DNA of 64,000 nucleotides from Roseibium aquae (lineage in GTDB: Bacteria > Pseudomonadota > Alphaproteobacteria > Rhizobiales > Stappiaceae): NCBI RefSeq assembly GCF_008711285.1, contig NZ_VXDC01000005.1, forward strand, positions 248,001 through 312,000, read 5' to 3'. The notes beneath the pieces are model-generated. The model searched no databases and was not told the DNA's origin. It worked only from the letters and a program-made list of their open reading frames with translations. Below are positions 1-7,261 of the stretch, piece after piece; within the stretch, counting starts at the first letter, position 1; each line of letters begins with the position of its first letter. The position numbers and the translations under genes were made by a program.

Positions 1-990
1 CGCCGCGTTCTGGCGGTTGTCGGCAGAGCGGACGATCTCCCAGGTCTGCGCGCCGCTTCGCGGCTTGCACAACAACATGGGGCTGAGTTGCGGGTCATGT
101 CGTGCATCTCGCCGCCCAACGATCTGGGGATCATGGCGCGGGTAACCGGTTTGAGCCCTGAACGCATGCTTGAGCGTTTGCAGTCCGACCGCAAGGCAGA
201 TCTCCTGACGGCCTTGGCTTGCGCGGGTGAGCGTCCGGTCTCTGATCCTGAGGTGGCGGTCGGCAAGCCCTTTGTCAAGATCATCCGCACGGTTCTGCGG
301 GACGATATCGATCTGGTGGTCAAGACCGCCGAACCGCTTGCGGGTTTTCCGCGCTTCCTTCTGGCCAGCACGGACCAGCATTTGCTGCGCAAGTGCCCCT
401 GTCCGGTCTGGCTCCAGATGGAACAGGCGTCTCCTGCGCCCCGCAGGGTGATTGCTGCCGTGGACGTGGACGACTGGGATGCCGCTGAACCGGACACCTT
501 GGCCGGTCTCAATCGCGCGGTGCTGCGCACCGCCGGCATCCTCACGGACCACCCCGACGGGATGCTGTTCGCGCTGCATGCATGGCAGGCTGTGGGGGAG
601 GGGCTGGTCCGGGCGTATTCGTCACAGGCAGACGCCGCCGCAGCCTCACAGCGTTATGTTCGCGAGGTTGAATCCATCCGCTACAACGCTTTGGAGGCCT
701 TGATCCGGGAGGCTGAAAAGGATCAAGCCTGCCGCGATCTGACCATCACGCCGCGCCTGGTCGAGGGCGATGCGCGGACCGTGATCGCCGAAGAGGCGCA
801 GCGGCTTGGCGCAGACTTGATTGTCATGGGGACGGTTGCGCGTACGGGCCTTGGAGGCGTGATCATCGGAAACACGGCCGAAGACATCCTCAATCACAAC
901 GCCTGTTCCGTGGTCGCCGTGAAACCTTCCGGCTTCATAAGTCCGCTTGCAACGGCTTCGGTCATCCATCCTGGATCTGAACAGGAATGA
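1..990 (+). CDS. Universal stress protein, tandem Usp domains (5' end outside window)
   Basis: The frame is open from the first base, so the start lies upstream; 329 codons are visible. The second half (from about base 445) is a complete UspA domain ending in the nucleotide-binding signature MGT-x-ARTGLGG-x6-NTAE near bases 826-885, followed by a hydrophobic CSVVAVKP strand. The first half has a weaker Usp domain ending in LLRKCPCPVWLQ, the usual end of a Usp repeat. UspE-type tandem proteins are soluble stress-response proteins that bind ATP or other ligands; the true role here is unknown. The window edge hides the N terminus and the promoter. Confidence 0.85.
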   Translation, partial: RRVLAVVGRADDLPGLRAASRLAQQHGAELRVMSCISPPNDLGIMARVTGLSPERMLERLQSDRKADLLTALACAGERPVSDPEVAVGKPFVKIIRTVLRDDIDLVVKTAEPLAGFPRFLLASTDQHLLRKCPCPVWLQMEQASPAPRRVIAAVDVDDWDAAEPDTLAGLNRAVLRTAGILTDHPDGMLFALHAWQAVGEGLVRAYSSQADAAAASQRYVREVESIRYNALEALIREAEKDQACRDLTITPRLVEGDARTVIAEEAQRLGADLIVMGTVARTGLGGVIIGNTAEDILNHNACSVVAVKPSGFISPLATASVIHPGSEQE

Positions 991-1042
991 CAGCCGGTCT
1001 TGGAGATTTGGAGGCTGCGCATCGGCACCCGAGCGGTGGTGA

Positions 1043-1264
1043 ACCGATCTCGGCGGCAGGGATCCGGGGCAGGATGGCGGCAAGGCTCTGTACATTGCGG
1101 TAGAGGATGCCGACACGCTGTACACCCGGGTGGCCGCCTCTGGCGTCGTGATCGAGGAAGGACTGGTTGACCGGGACTACGGCAGCCGCGAGTTCACCTG
1201 CCGCGATCCGGAGGGCAACCTTTGGTGCTTCGCCACCTATTGGCCGAAGGCGGAGCAGGCGTGA
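1043..1264 (+). pseudogene. Broken VOC/glyoxalase-like gene, C-terminal remnant
   Basis: After an in-frame stop at 1040-1042 the frame reads GGKALYIAVEDAD, then YGSREFTCRDPEGNLWCF and stops at 1262-1264. This is the typical C-terminal half of a PhnB-like VOC protein (beta strand, DYGSR turn, DPEGN-x-W motif). No start codon and no N-terminal half are present; the 50 bases upstream are noncoding or frameshifted. It lies directly upstream of an intact VOC gene, so it may be a decayed member of the same small cluster. A short functional fragment is unlikely. Confidence 0.6.
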
Positions 1265-1304
1265 GTGCCTCGCAAGCGGTCCGCCAACCGGGGGGGAAAT
1301 AGCC

Positions 1305-1658
1305 ATGGCCGTTCTTCGCATCGTCGTCGACATCGAGACCCCGGACGTCGCAGGGCTGCGCCAGTTCTATCAGGCGCTGTTCGATCTTGATGTCAATATG
1401 GACCTCGGCTGGATCGTCACTTTGTCGTCGGGCGTCTCCATGCCCGTGCAGATGAGCCTTGCGTCGGAGGGCGGGTCCGGCGCCCCGGTTCCGGATCTGT
1501 CGATCGAGGTCGATGACGTCGACGAGGTCCACGACCGCGCAAAGGCCCAGGGGGTTCCTATCGTCTATGATATGACCGACGAGCCCTGGGGCGTCCGCCG
1601 GTTCTTTCTGCGCGACCCGGCCGACAAGCTGCTGAATGTTCTGACGCATCGGCGATGA
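1305..1658 (+). CDS. VOC family protein (glyoxalase/bleomycin-resistance fold)
   Basis: 117 residues. The ATG at 1305 is chosen because a purine-rich GGGGGGAAAT stretch precedes it and the protein then starts MAVLRIVVDIETPDV, a normal VOC beginning; the longer upstream frame runs into the decayed neighbour. It has one half-fold (beta-alpha-beta-beta-beta): QFYQALF helix, the PDLSIEVDDVDE strand-turn and the C-terminal FFLRDPADKLLNVL segment. Such proteins usually dimerise around a metal and act on small electrophiles or confer antibiotic resistance; substrate unknown. It is convergent with the GNAT gene downstream. Confidence 0.75.
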   Translation: MAVLRIVVDIETPDVAGLRQFYQALFDLDVNMDLGWIVTLSSGVSMPVQMSLASEGGSGAPVPDLSIEVDDVDEVHDRAKAQGVPIVYDMTDEPWGVRRFFLRDPADKLLNVLTHRR

Positions 1659-1712
1659 AGCGCCGCTATGCGGGACGATACAGACATTGGTCTCACGGAG
1701 CCGATTGTCCGC

Positions 1713-2249
1713 TTAAGGCTGTTTGTCGAATACGCGTCTGTATAGAACTTGCCGCTCACAATCTGCGCCGTCGCTTTCATCTATGAAGCTTTCTACATGC
1801 TGGAAGCCGAGCTTCGCGTGAACCCGACGCGAACCACCGTTCCCCACAACGAATTCGGAGCCGACCTCTGAAAAGCCTCGCACACTGAACGCGAACCTCA
1901 GAACTTCGCGGGCGGCTTCAGTCGCGTATCCGTGTCCCCAAAAAGCACGTCCGATCACAAAACTGATGCCCGGATCGTTAAGAGAAAGGCCAACTGTTCC
2001 AATACTGCTTGGCCCGTGCCGAACGTCAATGCTCCACAAAAGGCGCACACCGGTCGCCGCTTTGTCGAGAGTCTTGGTCAGCCATAGTTTCCCTTCAGAA
2101 ATGCTTGCAGGGATAGGATCGCCGGCAAGGTAAGCGGACTCGCGATCTGTTGCTCGCATGAACCATGCTGGAATATCGCGCTCATCTGGTGCGCGCATGA
2201 CGAGCCGATCGGTCTGCAACGTCGCGTAGTTTTCGTGAGCAGCAATCAC
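1713..2249 (-). CDS. GNAT family N-acetyltransferase (RimJ/RimL type)
   Basis: About 178 residues from the GTG at 2249. The sequence has LQTDRLVMRAPDERDIPAWF at the start of the fold and the acetyl-CoA loop FWGHGYATEAAREVLRFAF, followed by the RRVHAKLGFQ helix typical of GNAT domains. The frame stays open upstream to 2411, but that extension is rich in Arg, Trp and Cys and lacks family character, so a start near the domain was preferred; the exact start is uncertain. GNAT enzymes of this type acetylate protein N termini, antibiotics or small amines. It is transcribed toward the VOC gene and may be co-transcribed with the MarR gene upstream. Confidence 0.75.
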   Translation of the reverse strand: MIAAHENYATLQTDRLVMRAPDERDIPAWFMRATDRESAYLAGDPIPASISEGKLWLTKTLDKAATGVRLLWSIDVRHGPSSIGTVGLSLNDPGISFVIGRAFWGHGYATEAAREVLRFAFSVRGFSEVGSEFVVGNGGSRRVHAKLGFQHVESFIDESDGADCERQVLYRRVFDKQP

Positions 2250-2426
2250 AACGTGAAATCCATGAAACCATTCGAAGGGAGAGTAGCAAGGGCGGACCCA
2301 ATCGAAAAGTGGCCTGTCCAATCCCCAAGGCAGCCGTTCATCATCGGTGCAGCATTTGTTACTTTGGGCTCGGAGCCGCCGTTTGCGATGTCGCTGAGGG
2401 AGGTCTTGCACCGTCCGACGAGCATT

Positions 2427-2927
2427 TCATTCGGATATCTGTTCTTCACCAGACACGGCAACCGCCGCCGCGACAGGCGGAACCTGCCGCAAATCGGCCC
2501 TCAGGCGGTCCGGCGCGCCATCGGAAAGGGCCGCGTCGAGCCGCGCATGGGTCTCTCGCCAGGTAGGCAGAGCCGCCTCAAGAAGCGCCACACCTTCCCC
2601 CGTGATCTGGACCAGGCGGCTGCGTCGGTCTGCCTTGTCCGACTTGATCCGAACCAGCCCCCGGCGCTCCAGCGGTTTGAGGGCCGCCGTCAGGGACGTC
2701 CGATCCATGGCGAGGAAGGGCGCCAGAGCGCCGATCGAGGGCGGCTCGGAGCGGTTGAGCGCCATCAGCAGCGAGAATTGCCCATTGTTGAGCCCGAAGG
2801 GCCGCAGCGCCTTGTCGAACAGCCGCGCCAGCGCCCGCGCCGCGCGCTGCGTGTGCAGGCACAGACAGGTCTCGGCGACATGAACGACGATTTCGCGGTC
2901 GAGCGGCTCGGCTATGGACTCGGTCAT
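2427..2927 (-). CDS. MarR family winged-helix transcriptional regulator
   Basis: 166 residues. The N-terminal dimerisation helix contains a CLCLHTQRAAR stretch with two closely spaced cysteines, then a winged helix: SIGALAPFLAMDRTSLTAAL (recognition helix region) and the wing KSDKADRRSRLVQITGEG with the DxRxxR-like turn typical of MarR. MarR proteins repress neighbouring genes and release DNA on ligand binding or cysteine oxidation; the cysteine pair makes redox sensing possible but this is inference. It is divergent from the VOC-DUF operon starting at 3045, the most likely target. Confidence 0.85.
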   Translation of the reverse strand: MTESIAEPLDREIVVHVAETCLCLHTQRAARALARLFDKALRPFGLNNGQFSLLMALNRSEPPSIGALAPFLAMDRTSLTAALKPLERRGLVRIKSDKADRRSRLVQITGEGVALLEAALPTWRETHARLDAALSDGAPDRLRADLRQVPPVAAAVAVSGEEQISE

Positions 2928-3044
2928 GATAGGTTGGTATCAACTTAAATTGGAATGATCAATGCGGCGCGTAATCGCAGGGCCTGTGACTGTTCAAGGT
3001 CAGTGAGGTTGCAGCGGCGGACGGCCATAGAAAGAGACCAACGC

Positions 3045-3479
3045 ATGATGACACCTCAGCTCTATCTGTTCTTCCAGGGTGACTGCCTTGAGGCCATGAC
3101 CCACTATGCCGAAACGCTTGGCGGGACAATCGAAGGGGTCTTCCTGAACAAGGATGCGGGCTCGCCGGAAGAGCGGATGCCGGGCGGGGACGACCTGGTC
3201 ATGAATCTTGCCATGCGCCTCGGCGACACGCTGATGATGGCCTCGGACAATTCCGAGGAAATGTACGAACGCCCTCAGGGCTTCCGCATCCAGATCGAGC
3301 TGCCGTCCGCAACCGATTTCGACCGGGTGTTCGCGGCGCTGTCCGACGGCGCGCGCGATATCCCCATGCCGCCGGGCGAAACCTTCTGGGCCGAACGCTT
3401 CGCCATGTTCACCGACCGGTTTGGGACACCCTGGATGCTGAACTTCACGGGGTCGAAAGGCGCAGGGGCAGGTCAGTGA
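3045..3479 (+). CDS. VOC family protein, PhnB/3-demethylubiquinone-like
   Basis: 144 residues from ATG 3045; an upstream frame to 2955 is open but the family start is QLYLFFQGDCLEAMTHYAET. The protein shows the PhnB-like pattern: N-terminal beta strand, paired DDLVMNLAMRLGDTLMMASD segment, FDRVFAALSDGARDIPMPPG and the C-terminal RFGTPWMLNF motif. PhnB-like VOC proteins lack a settled enzymatic role. The gene is divergent from marR and its stop overlaps the next start by 4 bases, so it heads an operon of small proteins running to about 6.0 kb. Confidence 0.85.
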   Translation: MMTPQLYLFFQGDCLEAMTHYAETLGGTIEGVFLNKDAGSPEERMPGGDDLVMNLAMRLGDTLMMASDNSEEMYERPQGFRIQIELPSATDFDRVFAALSDGARDIPMPPGETFWAERFAMFTDRFGTPWMLNFTGSKGAGAGQ

Positions 3480-3805
3480 GCGACGACAAGATCGAAATCG
3501 AAAACGTCACTTCGCCGGGCCGGACCGAACGGGTCAATCGTGCGAAGTACGAGGCGATGCGGGAAGCTCTGCTGGCGATCCTGCCAGATAAGGCACCGGG
3601 GCTGAAGGTGCCCGACGCCAAGGCCGCGCTCCTGCCCCTGCTTCCCGATACGCTGTTTCCGGGTGGCGACAAGGCAGGCTGGTGGCTGAAGGCAGTGCAG
3701 CTGGACCTCGAGGCCAAGGGGATCATCAAACGCGCGCCGTCAAAGCCTGTGCAGCTTTACCGTAAAAGGTCCGGCCATATGAATGTCAGTGCCGACGCAA
3801 TCTGA
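3476..3805 (+). CDS. Conserved small protein, DUF6958-like
   Basis: 109 residues starting with GTG 3476, overlapping the VOC stop by 4 bases, which supports both the start and translational coupling. The text contains the conserved run PGRTERVNRAKYEAMREALL, then LFPGGDKAGWWLKAVQLDLE and a basic C-terminal end. I recognise this as resembling the DUF6958 family; no biochemical role is known to me. The pattern of helices and the WWLKAVQLDLEAKG segment suggest a winged-helix-like or small helical domain, but this is inference. It moves with stress-type small proteins here. Confidence 0.7.
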   Translation: MSDDKIEIENVTSPGRTERVNRAKYEAMREALLAILPDKAPGLKVPDAKAALLPLLPDTLFPGGDKAGWWLKAVQLDLEAKGIIKRAPSKPVQLYRKRSGHMNVSADAI

Positions 3806-3820
3806 AAGAAGGAGAAGTCC

Positions 3821-4174
3821 ATGACCTACGTCGATGGTTTCGTGGCAGCCGTACCGACTGCCAACAAACAAGCCTACATCAAGCATGCAGAAACGTCTGC
3901 TGCGCTGTTCAAAGAGTTTGGCGCGCTTAGCATCGTCGAATGCTGGGGCGATGACATCCCGGAGGGCAAGCTCAATTCGCTACACACCGCGGTGATGCGC
4001 AAGGAGGATGAGACGGTGGTCTTCTCCTGGGTCACATGGCCCGACAAGGCCACGCGTGACGCCGGTTGGGAAAAGCTCATGGCCGATCCCCGCATGCAGC
4101 CGGACGTGAATCCGATGCCATTCGACGGCAGCCGTCTGATCTTCGGCGGGTTCGAGATGATCGTGAACGCATAA
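3821..4174 (+). CDS. DUF1428 family protein (YbaA-like)
   Basis: 117 residues with a good ribosome site (AAGGAG) before ATG 3821. The start MTYVDGFVAAVPTANK and the later VFSWVTWPDKATRDAGW and FDGSRLIFGGFE are hallmarks of the DUF1428/YbaA family, which has a dimeric alpha-beta barrel fold. Enzymatic function is unknown; members are often found beside VOC and YCII-like proteins, as here. It is third in the operon that begins at 3045, with 15 bases separating it from the previous stop. Confidence 0.85.
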   Translation: MTYVDGFVAAVPTANKQAYIKHAETSAALFKEFGALSIVECWGDDIPEGKLNSLHTAVMRKEDETVVFSWVTWPDKATRDAGWEKLMADPRMQPDVNPMPFDGSRLIFGGFEMIVNA

Positions 4175-4185
4175 TGGAGGCAGCA

Positions 4186-4542
4186 ATGCAGAATTTCATG
4201 GCCATTTTCACCGCAACCCCGGAGTCCCGGGCGAGATCGGACTGGGGGCAGCTGGACGCCAACGCGGTGCAGGCGCGGCGGGCGGAAGGCGTTCAGGCCT
4301 GGAACGATTGGGCAGAACGAAACGAGGCTGCAATCCTTGATCCGGGCTCCCCGATCGGCAAGACGAAACGCGTGGACCCGGCGGGCCTGTCTGACGGCGC
4401 CAACACGATCACGGCCTACACGATTGTCCGGGCGGAAACGCACGAAGCGGCGGCGCGCCTGTTCGAGAACCACCCCCATTTCACCCTCTTTCCGGGCGAG
4501 GCCGTGGAGATCATGCCATGTCTTCCCATTCCGGCGGCGTGA
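4186..4542 (+). CDS. YCII-like dimeric alpha-beta barrel protein
   Basis: 118 residues from ATG 4186, preceded at 5 bases by GGAGG at 4176-4180; an in-frame ATG at 4174 is less well placed. The protein begins MQNFMAIFTATPESRARSDW and ends in a HEAAARLFENHPHFTLFPGE stretch, the typical closing part of YCII-like/DGPF proteins. YciI relatives act on small reactive compounds or are of unknown function. Its 3' end overlaps the following GFA gene by 25 bases in another frame. Confidence 0.7.
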   Translation: MQNFMAIFTATPESRARSDWGQLDANAVQARRAEGVQAWNDWAERNEAAILDPGSPIGKTKRVDPAGLSDGANTITAYTIVRAETHEAAARLFENHPHFTLFPGEAVEIMPCLPIPAA

Positions 4543-5081
4543 CGCCGCCAGGCAGGCAGGAGATATCCTGTGCCTGCGGCGCGACGCGCTTTGTCTGCAC
4601 GGGCAAGCCGATCATGGTCACCGAGTGCTATTGCGACAGTTGCCGCAAGGCAGGGGGCATCCTTGCGGCGCTGCCTTGCGCCGAACCGGTGCTGGAGGCA
4701 TCTTCCGGAACACTGTTTGTCTTGCATCGCAAGGATCGGATAGTCCCGGTGTCAGGCACCGAGCATCTTCGCGAACTCCGACTGACACCTGCGTCCTCAA
4801 CCCGCCGGGTCGTGGCTATATGCTGCAATTCGCCGATGTTTCTCGATTTTTCCCATGGCCATAGGTTCAGTGCCTATGCCGAACGCTTCCCCGCAGATCA
4901 ACGGCCGGTGGTCGAGGAGCGCACCATGCTGGCGGATATGCCGCAGGGCTTCAGGCCGCCATCGGATGCGCGCAATTCAAGACAATGGTCGGCAAATTTT
5001 ATGGGACGGCTGTTCTGGGCCTGGGCCCGCATGGGTTTTCGCACCCCGGAAAATGACTGGGTGAAGGCGCCGCTCACATGA
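4518..5081 (+). CDS. GFA family (CENP-V/GFA domain) zinc-binding protein
   Basis: 187 residues. GFA-domain cysteines are visible: CACGATRF (first knuckle), ECYCDSCRKAGG (second) and ICCNSP (third position). The family was named for glutathione-dependent formaldehyde-activating enzyme; that activity has since been questioned for the founding member, so the safe statement is a zinc-binding domain linked to small-molecule or thiol chemistry. The protein is longer than most GFA proteins (about 130 residues) by a C-terminal tail of some 60 residues with an FWAWARMGF segment. Its start overlaps the YCII-like gene, suggesting coupled translation. Confidence 0.8.
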   Translation: MSSHSGGVTPPGRQEISCACGATRFVCTGKPIMVTECYCDSCRKAGGILAALPCAEPVLEASSGTLFVLHRKDRIVPVSGTEHLRELRLTPASSTRRVVAICCNSPMFLDFSHGHRFSAYAERFPADQRPVVEERTMLADMPQGFRPPSDARNSRQWSANFMGRLFWAWARMGFRTPENDWVKAPLT

Positions 5082-5135
5082 TAGGTCTTGGCGCATGACG
5101 GGTACACATGACCATGAGTGGGAGAGGGTGCGATT

Positions 5136-5519
5136 ATGACATGGAAACCCGATAGCTACACGTCTGTCAGCCCCTATCTCCTGGTGCGCGACGCTGAAGC
5201 GACGCTTCGATTTGTCGAAACCGTATTCGGGGCGGCCCGCCTGCGGGTGCACCACAGGGAGAATGGCCAAGGCATTGCCCATGCAGAGGCCCGGATCGAC
5301 GACAGTGTCATCATGATGGGCGAGGTGGCCGACGCCTGCGAGGCGCATGTTCATGTTTACGTCCCGGACGCGGTGGCCGCCTTCCAGCGAGCACTGTCCG
5401 CCGGAGGGAGTGTCGTGCAGGACCTTCGCCGTTCGGGCGATGGCGATCACCGCGGCGGTATCGCGGACGGCAATGGCATTGTCTGGTGGATCTCGACCCA
5501 GGACGAGCAACCGGGTTGA
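5136..5519 (+). CDS. VOC family protein (glyoxalase-like)
   Basis: 127 residues from ATG 5136, which follows GGAGAGGG by about 8 bases; the GTG at 5118 lies within that ribosome site. It contains the VOC pattern SVSPYLLVRDAEATLRFVET, HAEARIDDSVIMMGE, AHVHVYVPDAVAAFQRAL and a final GGIADGNGIVWWIST. This resembles the PhnB-type group that carries DxxGxxW-like endings, here ADGNGIVWW. Substrate unknown. It is the third intact VOC gene in 4.3 kb and lies between two GFA genes. Confidence 0.8.
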   Translation: MTWKPDSYTSVSPYLLVRDAEATLRFVETVFGAARLRVHHRENGQGIAHAEARIDDSVIMMGEVADACEAHVHVYVPDAVAAFQRALSAGGSVVQDLRRSGDGDHRGGIADGNGIVWWISTQDEQPG

Positions 5520-5609
5520 TCCCGTGAAGGTTTCGCGAGCGATAATCGGCAAGACAAAGCGGCGCCGTTAGAGCCTTCATTCACCGCACGTCACAGTAGG
5601 AGGCATTGG

Positions 5610-6008
5610 ATGAGAGGAACTTGTCATTGCGGCACCCATGAATGGCAGCTCGACGGCGATCCGGGCTCGATCACCTCCTGCAACTGCACGCTCTGTCGTC
5701 GCTACGGCGCGCTCTGGGCCTATGACTTTGCGGGCGAGCGCATCCGCCTTTCGCCCGGCACGGCGGCCTATACCCGCAAGGAGCGGCAGGACCCGTTTCT
5801 TGAAATCCTTTTCTGTCCCAGCTGCGCCGCCGTGCTCGCCTGGCGGGCACTGCGACCGGACGCTGAGGGCCGCCGGCGCATGGCGGTCAATATCCGTCTG
5901 GCGCCGCCCGACGCGGTGGCCCACCTGCCGATCGATCATTTCGATGGGCTCGACACCTTCGACGACCTGCCGTCTGATGGGCGCTGTGTGAAGGATATGT
6001 GGTTCTGA
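5610..6008 (+). CDS. GFA family (CENP-V/GFA domain) zinc-binding protein
   Basis: 132 residues with an AGGAGG-like site before ATG 5610. Zinc ligands appear as GTCHCG at the N terminus, SCNCTLCRRYGALW (second pair plus the conserved aromatic region) and LFCPSCAAVL. Length and cysteine spacing match a single-domain GFA protein. It is the last gene of the small-protein operon; the sequence after it is noncoding until the tRNA remnant and the GH105 gene on the opposite strand. Confidence 0.85.
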   Translation: MRGTCHCGTHEWQLDGDPGSITSCNCTLCRRYGALWAYDFAGERIRLSPGTAAYTRKERQDPFLEILFCPSCAAVLAWRALRPDAEGRRRMAVNIRLAPPDAVAHLPIDHFDGLDTFDDLPSDGRCVKDMWF

Positions 6009-6089
6009 GGTCAGGGCTCGCGCCATTGGGGGGCATTGCCCGCGACGGCTATGACGGCGCGTTGTATGGACATGGACAAGTCTAATCGT

Positions 6090-6140
6090 TGGCAGAAGCG
6101 GTGGGATGCGAACCCACGCGCGTTCACCCATACGCGGGTG
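6090..6140 (-). pseudogene. 3' half of a serine-type tRNA (remnant)
   Basis: On the minus strand the sequence shows a perfect T arm (GTGGG, loop TTCGCAT, CCCAC at 6101-6117), then a 7-base acceptor strand CGCTTCT, discriminator G and an encoded CCA at 6090-6092. Before the T arm there is a long variable-arm-like stretch (6118-6140). Long variable arm plus discriminator G fits a serine tRNA. The matching 5' half (acceptor, D arm, anticodon arm) is not found at higher coordinates, and T-loop position 58 is C instead of the near-invariant A, so this is a remnant, possibly left by integration at a tRNA 3' end. Confidence 0.5.
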
Positions 6141-6166
6141 CCCATGGGGTCATGGCGTGCCGATGA

Positions 6167-7261
6167 TCAACCGGCGGGAACCAGATCTTCCATCCGAGAC
6201 ATCTTCACCATGGCCATGCACATCATCAAGGGGCCTATCCCCTTGGGATCGTTGTCGACCACCTTTTCGCTCAGGTAGTAGCCTGGCGAACCGTCCCGGT
6301 ATGTGCCTTCGAAACCGCCGAGACCCGCGACTTCACATATCCCGGCCATGGATTGACGCCCCGTGGCGTCCTCGCGGATCGCCGCGCCGCAAAGGCCGCT
6401 GAGCAGGTCCGGCGGGGTATCGGACACCAGCCCGAGCGTCGCCGCCCGTTCCAGCGCATAAACGAACATCGCCGAGGCCGAGGTCTCCACATAATTTCCG
6501 GGCAAGCCGGGCTGATCGATCACCTGGAGCCATTGGCCGGGGCCGGCCTGAAGCTCGCGAAGGCGCGTCAACAGATCTACCGTCCGCCCGCGAAGCGGAG
6601 CAAAGGCGTCGGGTCCGATGAGATCGGCAACGTCGACAAGGCACATGGCGAGCCAGCCGAGTGCCCGCCCCCAATGGGCCTTTGAAAGGCCTGTGACCGG
6701 ATCGGCCCAACTCTGCTCGCGGGCTTCATCGAAGCCGTGGGCATAGAGGCCGGTTTCGGGAACATAGGTATGGTCCAGCGCCGTCTCGAGCTGGTTGATC
6801 GAATCTGTCACCAGATCCGGCCGTCCCCGCACATGGGCGTAGCCGATCTGAAAAGGGGCGGCCATGTAGAGGCCGTCGAGCCAGATCTGCCAGGGATAGC
6901 GGAGCTTGTGCCAATAGACGCCGGAGCGGGTCCGCGGATGGGATTCCAACTGCTTGGCCAGGAGATCCGCGCAAGCGAGATATCTGCTGTCGCCGGTCAG
7001 GGCTTGCAGATAGAGCAACGCGCCACCTGGCCGGATGTTGTCGATATTGTATTCGGACAGCGTATAGCCGGCGAGTTTCGAACCAGGCTGGATCCTTGCA
7101 TCGACCAGCCGCTTGAGATGGGTCAGCCAGCGCTCCTGCCCGCTCGCAAGATGCATCAATTCCAGGCCGCGGTAGATCAATCCGTCCTCGTAGCACCAGC
7201 CGCCGCCCTTATAGGGTTTGTAGCCGGCGACATAGTCGGCGAAAAAGTCGTCACAGAGCAT
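6167..7261 (-). CDS. GH105 unsaturated rhamnogalacturonyl / galacturonyl hydrolase
   Basis: 364 residues from ATG 7261, which follows AAGGA by 8 bases; it overlaps the end of the GH28 gene by 11 bases. The (alpha/alpha)6-barrel signatures are clear: YKGGGWCYEDGLIYRG near the N terminus and YPWQIWLDGLYMAAPF carrying the catalytic Asp of the YteR family, plus a C-terminal GTYRDGSPGYYLSEKVVDND. GH105 enzymes hydrate the 4,5-unsaturated uronate at the non-reducing end of oligosaccharides produced by pectate or rhamnogalacturonan lyases, releasing 5-keto-4-deoxyuronate. No signal peptide, so it acts in the cytoplasm on imported oligomers. Last gene of the GH4-ABC operon. Confidence 0.9.
   Translation of the reverse strand: MLCDDFFADYVAGYKPYKGGGWCYEDGLIYRGLELMHLASGQERWLTHLKRLVDARIQPGSKLAGYTLSEYNIDNIRPGGALLYLQALTGDSRYLACADLLAKQLESHPRTRSGVYWHKLRYPWQIWLDGLYMAAPFQIGYAHVRGRPDLVTDSINQLETALDHTYVPETGLYAHGFDEAREQSWADPVTGLSKAHWGRALGWLAMCLVDVADLIGPDAFAPLRGRTVDLLTRLRELQAGPGQWLQVIDQPGLPGNYVETSASAMFVYALERAATLGLVSDTPPDLLSGLCGAAIREDATGRQSMAGICEVAGLGGFEGTYRDGSPGYYLSEKVVDNDPKGIGPLMMCMAMVKMSRMEDLVPAG

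Noticed and set aside
6090-6140. selC (selenocysteine tRNA) linked to the formate dehydrogenase
   Set aside because: The FDH alpha subunit has Cys at the metal site and the remnant lacks the Sec-specific long acceptor and variable arm; serine type fits better.
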